From Brevibacterium sp. 'Marine' (GTDB taxonomy: Bacteria > Actinomycetota > Actinomycetes > Actinomycetales > Brevibacteriaceae): DNA of 64,000 bases. The first letter of the stretch is position 1. Each line of letters starts with the position of its first letter. The DNA is taken from contig NZ_CP051626.1 in NCBI RefSeq assembly GCF_012844365.1, positions 3,596,001 to 3,660,000 on the forward strand, in the 5' to 3' direction. The notes under the pieces were generated by a model that was not told the origin of the DNA, ran no database searches, and was given only the letters and a program-made list of their open reading frames with translations. Made by a program: the position numbers and the translations under genes. Below, in pieces: positions 60,369 through 64,000 of the stretch.

Positions 60369-61385
60369 GTGAACGAACTCCAGCGCGAATTCTCTGCTTT
60401 CATCAACAATATGGACGTCCGCCTCGGCGCGTTCGTCCTCGCCGACCTCCCCGAAACCTTCGAGAAGGAGGACGGGGAGACCGTGAAGTTCCCGAAGGAC
60501 TTCGGGCCGAAATCTTTGCCGATGCTCGAACTCTTCGTGCTCTCGAAGTTCCCGACCACCGAAGAGATCCTCAAGCCGGAGCACCGTCGCTTCTTCGAAG
60601 GACTCATCCGCTACCTCGGCGAAACCTATCTGCGGGCGATCGGCGGGGTCTGGGACCACGACGAGTCGACGAGCAACGGGATGCCGTTCATCCGCCCCGA
60701 CAACGCCGACGGCCCGGCCGCCGGTGAACCGATCCCGCTGGTGGGAATCGTGCTGGCCGCCGTCGATCAGCGCAGCGCCGAAGTCTTCACTGCCGTGCTC
60801 GACAAGGCACGGGAGCTCCTCGGCGGGGACGGCCGACCGCATCGCAAGTGCACCGGGCTCTCCCTCGGTGTGCTCAATGCCGAGAACTCGAGCGAGGAGG
60901 AGGTCGAATTCCTCACCCGTTTCATCGGCACCGTCGAACCGGGCATCGCGGCCTGGACGCAGGAGCAGGCCGATCCGAGTTCGTGGGGATTCGACCGGGA
61001 GAGCCTCGCCCGTCTGGGCAAGCAGGTCGCGGTCCGCTACGACGGTCCCGACGACATGATCGCCGAGGACGAGACCCCCTTCACCGCCGGCGCCATGCGC
61101 TTCATCGGTGAGACGGTGCGCCGCATCGCCTTCGGTCAGTGGCGCTACGGCGCCGGGCTCGAAGCCGATGATCCGCGCAGCAAGCAGCCGTTCATCCGCT
61201 TCGTCATCGGCGACCAGAACCTCGACCTCGTGCCGTGGCGGCTGATCCAGGCCGCACTGGAGGACGACGATGCGATCGCGTCGGCCCTCGACGCAGTCAT
61301 CGAGATGCGCGAGCAGGAAGCCGCCGAGGCGGACGAGAGTTCCGATGATTCCGCCAGTGCGACGGACGGAGCAGACGAGGACTGA
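60369..61385 (+). CDS. Protein of unknown function, 338 residues
   Basis: A soluble, acidic protein I do not recognise. The GTG at 60369 has AAGGTGG upstream. Features are an all-alpha look, the segments FFEGLIRYLGETYLRAIGGVW and GAMRFIGETVRRIAFGQW (two similar F-x-G/R-x-GET motifs that may mark an internal duplication), and an acidic disordered C-terminus (AADESSDDSASATDG-like). It begins 86 bp after tetR on the same strand and could be cotranscribed. No enzymatic motif is evident. Confidence 0.8.
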   Translation: MNELQREFSAFINNMDVRLGAFVLADLPETFEKEDGETVKFPKDFGPKSLPMLELFVLSKFPTTEEILKPEHRRFFEGLIRYLGETYLRAIGGVWDHDESTSNGMPFIRPDNADGPAAGEPIPLVGIVLAAVDQRSAEVFTAVLDKARELLGGDGRPHRKCTGLSLGVLNAENSSEEEVEFLTRFIGTVEPGIAAWTQEQADPSSWGFDRESLARLGKQVAVRYDGPDDMIAEDETPFTAGAMRFIGETVRRIAFGQWRYGAGLEADDPRSKQPFIRFVIGDQNLDLVPWRLIQAALEDDDAIASALDAVIEMREQEAAEADESSDDSASATDGADED

Positions 61386-61400
61386 GCGACCGCCGCCGGT

Positions 61401-62561
61401 TCAGAGCTGGAAGCGGCGGTTTCCGTGCAGACCGTCGGCCGGTGACCCGGGGGCGAGGTCGATCTGCTTGCGAGCGGGATCGATGCGCACGCTCACGAGT
61501 GTGGCCGAACGATTCCCGTAGGTGGCACCGGGCGCCGGAGTGCAGCACACGGGCGCCTCTCCCGGTCCCGTCGTCAGCAGCTTCGTCAGGTCTCCGACCG
61601 TGACGGCTGCCGGTTCTGCAGCGTCACCGGACGAGGCGGCACGTTCGGCTTCGAAGCGCACGACCGCCTCGGCGAGGTGACGGTACCGTTCCTGCGAGGT
61701 CGAATCGGGGCGCAGCTCGAGCGCACCGTCGAGCAGATCCGGGTGCAGGAAATGGTTCGTGTGGAGGAGGAATCCGGACTCCCCCGTCTCCCCGTCGGCC
61801 CCGCGAGCCGCTCGCGCCCGCCGTTCGCGCTTGAGTGCACCGGCGATCTCCACCTGGACGGCCGCCTCGGCGGTGATGACGGTGATGACCGACGACGAAG
61901 ACGTCGGCGCCGAGCCGATGATCTCGAGCGCCTCGGTGAGGGTGCCGGCTTCGGCCAGGACCCGTGCGAGGATCATGTGGATGGGCACTCCCCCGGCCTC
62001 GTCGCCGGCGTGCTTGAGGATGTTGAGCAGGACTCCGACGCCGGCCTCGTTGAGACCGATCTTGCCGAGCATTCCGAACTCGGCGATGCCCACATGCCGG
62101 TGCTGCCCGGGCACGGAACCGACGTCATTGAAGTGCCACAGTGTGGAGAAGTCCGCCGCCCAATCCCAGTTCTGCGCGGCTACGGATGCCCCCGGGCCGG
62201 TGTGACTCACTGTCGAGCATTCTGTCGGCGCGGCCGCCGCCTGGGTCATGATCTCGGTGCGGGCGATGATCTCCATGAGCTCGGTGACGGCGATTCCGGC
62301 CCCGGCGGCGACGGCTTCGACCTCCTCGGCGCCGGTCGGCCACCACACCTGCAGCTGCCGCCAACTCGACACAGCCGCGGACTCCACGGCCGCCTCGGTG
62401 ATGGACAGGTGCGAGAAGTAGCGCCGATACGCGTCCAGGGTGGACGCGATTCCCGTGCGCAGCTCCTGGCCACGGCGGTGACCGCGCTCGATATGGTCGT
62501 TCGCGCGGACGGCGAAGGTCACGGGCCGCACCTCGGCGGCGGGGACGAATTCGGTGCTCAT
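61401..62561 (-). CDS. C45 family autoproteolytic acyltransferase/hydrolase
   Basis: A 386-residue Ntn-type enzyme of the peptidase C45 family (acyl-CoA:6-aminopenicillanate acyltransferase relatives). The self-cleavage nucleophile is likely Cys115 in APTECSTVS, preceded by the ~110-residue prosegment typical of the family. VAAQNWDWAADFS is the conserved strand after cleavage; GLNEAGVGVLLNIL and HTNHFLHP follow. Relatives hydrolyse N-acyl amino acids or penicillin-like amides. It lies 44 bp downstream of an MBL-fold hydrolase gene on the same strand, so the two form an operon. Confidence 0.87.
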   Translation of the reverse strand: MSTEFVPAAEVRPVTFAVRANDHIERGHRRGQELRTGIASTLDAYRRYFSHLSITEAAVESAAVSSWRQLQVWWPTGAEEVEAVAAGAGIAVTELMEIIARTEIMTQAAAAPTECSTVSHTGPGASVAAQNWDWAADFSTLWHFNDVGSVPGQHRHVGIAEFGMLGKIGLNEAGVGVLLNILKHAGDEAGGVPIHMILARVLAEAGTLTEALEIIGSAPTSSSSVITVITAEAAVQVEIAGALKRERRARAARGADGETGESGFLLHTNHFLHPDLLDGALELRPDSTSQERYRHLAEAVVRFEAERAASSGDAAEPAAVTVGDLTKLLTTGPGEAPVCCTPAPGATYGNRSATLVSVRIDPARKQIDLAPGSPADGLHGNRRFQL

Positions 62562-62605
62562 ACTGGTTCCTCCCTGCTGTCCCTCTTCTGACGACCGAGC
62601 CCGGC

Positions 62606-63688
62606 TCAGTCTCTGCCGACGAGCGAGCCGACGCCGATGTCGATACCGAGATAATGCATGTGCGCGGCGGTTTCGGCAAGGGCGGCGAAGAGGTTGAAGT
62701 TGTGCAGACTCTCGAAGCCGCGAGACCAGTGCAGGCCCGCCGCGATCGAGTAGACGCTGTGGTCGTCGGTGGCCTCCATGCGGGCGCGGATCTCACCGAG
62801 TCGTTCGTGGTGGTGCTCGACGAGTTCGACCTTGCGGTCGTGGAGACCGGTGAAACGGAAGCCGTGGGCCGGCAGCACCGCCACGTCCTCGGCGAGCCCG
62901 CCGATCTTCTCCAGAGACCGCAGATAGTCGCCGAGGCTGTGCGTGATCGCTCCGGAATCGAGGCCGATGTTCGGGGTGATCGTCGGCAGCACGTGGTCGC
63001 CGGAGAAGAACAGTTTGTCCTCGTCGCGGACGAACGCTGAGTGCCCGTAGGTGTGTCCGGGCGTCCACATAGCTGTTACCCGGCCCTCGTCGAGAGGGAG
63101 TTCGGCGCAGTCGTCGAGGACGTGGATGTTCTCCGGCAGTCGACTCATGGCCTGTCTGTACAGGCTCATCGAGTCGCTCTTGCTTCCGCCCTTGCTCGAT
63201 CCGACCTGCAGGCTTTCGACTTCGGCCCACCGGTTCTCGGGGACTCCGTAGGCGCGGGCGATGTTGAGGTTGGGGTCGATGCCGGTGCCGAGGTCGACGG
63301 TGTTGGTGTAGAAGCGTTTGATCGCGCGCAGGTCCTCGCCGTGCATGGCAACCCAGGCGTCGGGGTTCTTCGCGAGCAGTGCGGGCACGAGCCCGATGTG
63401 GTCGCGGTGATAGTGAGTGATCGCGATTCCGTGGATATCGGCGACCGTGAAGCCGAGGTCGGCCAGCGCCGAGGTGAGCGCCAGGTACTGATCCTTGCCG
63501 TCCCAGCCCGGGTCGATGAGGACGACGCCGGAACCGTCGGCGATGGCGTAGCAGTAGGTGTAGACGAGTGGGTTGTTCGGAATCGGGACCGGCAGGGCCC
63601 AGACTCCCTCGGCGACCTGTTCGACAGGAGGCAGGACGCGATCCTTCCACGCCGCCGACTGCTGGGGACTGAGTGTTTCGATCGCCAT
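62606..63688 (-). CDS. MBL-fold metallo-hydrolase
   Basis: A 360-residue metallo-beta-lactamase-fold enzyme. The binuclear metal motif is His92-x-His94-x-Asp96-His97 (THYHRDHIG). Further ligands are His in TPGHTYGHSAFV, Asp in FFSGDHVLPT and His in VLPAHGFRF. The C-terminal helical extension (VELVEHHHERLGEIRARME) is typical of the LACTB2-like branch. These are hydrolases of thioesters, lactones or phosphodiesters. It precedes the C45-family gene and probably acts on the same kind of acyl compound. Substrate unknown. Confidence 0.9.
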   Translation of the reverse strand: MAIETLSPQQSAAWKDRVLPPVEQVAEGVWALPVPIPNNPLVYTYCYAIADGSGVVLIDPGWDGKDQYLALTSALADLGFTVADIHGIAITHYHRDHIGLVPALLAKNPDAWVAMHGEDLRAIKRFYTNTVDLGTGIDPNLNIARAYGVPENRWAEVESLQVGSSKGGSKSDSMSLYRQAMSRLPENIHVLDDCAELPLDEGRVTAMWTPGHTYGHSAFVRDEDKLFFSGDHVLPTITPNIGLDSGAITHSLGDYLRSLEKIGGLAEDVAVLPAHGFRFTGLHDRKVELVEHHHERLGEIRARMEATDDHSVYSIAAGLHWSRGFESLHNFNLFAALAETAAHMHYLGIDIGVGSLVGRD

Positions 63689-64000
63689 ACTTCTCTCACA
63701 TCTCTCGTGGGGGCCACATTGTCCGTTGACTGCAATCTACTCTGTTTCGCGTCGGCACTGACAGTTCGTTCGATCACCGGACATGCCGGTTTCTGTCGGG
63801 ACTACCGATATCGTCGTTGATTTGACGTTTTTCATCGAAAACGTTGCATTTTGGCACTGATACTCGGGGGAATCCTCGGCGAAGGTTTCGCTTTCAGTGC
63901 TTTGGGCGTTAAGATCATGACGCACATCACTTCCGGGCCGGTCATCGATGGCGACGTCGACGGCCCGGTGGGCGGCAAATCTCATTGGGGAGGATTGATA
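63689..64000. other. Promoter region at the right edge
   Basis: About 310 bases without a complete gene. It contains the leftward promoter of the MBL gene and probably a rightward one (TAAGAT at 63910-63915). GGGGAGGATT at 63988-63997 looks like the ribosome site of a plus-strand gene that would start just outside the window. Confidence 0.4.
63825..63844. promoter_or_regulatory. Palindrome ACGTTTTTCATCGAAAACGT
   Basis: Perfect 7-bp arms ACGTTTT / AAAACGT around six bases, in an A/T-rich stretch between the MBL gene and the gene beyond the right edge. It resembles an operator for a dimeric repressor. Confidence 0.4.

Overview
This window is GC-rich bacterial chromosome from an actinobacterium. 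The evidence is strong G/C preference at third codon positions, frequent GTG starts and a TTG start, several genes that look leaderless, tRNA genes without an encoded CCA, a GTP-type PEP carboxykinase, an LCP cell-wall ligase, and an inositol locus resembling that of Corynebacterium glutamicum. The overall style suggests a Brevibacterium-like member of the Micrococcales; that genus is my guess and is not proven by the sequence. I see no phage, insertion sequence, CRISPR array or plasmid function.

Layout. 1-3.4 kb: a partial GlxA/AraC regulator, an AhpD-like protein and a NylB-like serine hydrolase. 3.8-6.8 kb: a block with looser codon use, holding a LysR regulator divergent from a LysE exporter, an unknown protein and a VOC protein, closed by a 17-bp perfect stem. 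6.9-11.3 kb: a NarL-type two-component pair and an MMPL exporter. 11.4-18.8 kb: housekeeping genes (nicotinamidase, DoxX, CPBP protease, amino-acid permease, GNAT, argG, AlkD).

18.9-33.6 kb is the main metabolic feature: a myo-inositol regulon. A two-gene module (MocA-type dehydrogenase and TIM-barrel isomerase) and a GntR regulator (probable IolR) precede iolC, a Cgl0159-like aldolase gene, iolB, iolD, iolE, iolG, iolH, an MFS inositol transporter and a universal stress protein gene. Copies of the box KGWCHTRACA, the published C. glutamicum IolR consensus, lie before the first module, before iolC and before a separate SDR gene. The expected iolA is missing from the operon, but a methylmalonate-semialdehyde dehydrogenase gene lies at 40-41.5 kb.

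33.8-43.4 kb: tRNA-Arg, pckG with a CRP/GlxR-like site, a PiT phosphate transporter with a small membrane partner, a class III aminotransferase, mmsA, and a divergent PucR regulator (omega-amino acid or beta-alanine catabolism). 43.4-47.1 kb: a proline/hydroxyproline module (Ldh-family reductase, proline racemase superfamily member with a Ser-Cys catalytic pair, DadA-like oxidase). 47.3-53.9 kb: a coupled lipoprotein and OmpA-domain gene pair, tRNA-Ser, and an LCP ligase with very long disordered arms coupled to an FAD/NAD(P)-binding protein. 54.0-60.3 kb: a TetR-controlled export locus in which an MMPL transporter carries what looks like a degenerate ABC ATPase domain at its C-terminus and is translationally coupled to a YhgE/Pip membrane protein. 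60.4-63.7 kb: an unknown protein, a C45-family autoproteolytic hydrolase and an MBL-fold hydrolase.

The observations I rate highest are the inositol regulon map, the MMPL-ABC-like fusion with its paired operators, and a dispersed 10-mer GCCGAGGCGG that recurs on both strands, in all reading frames and between genes.
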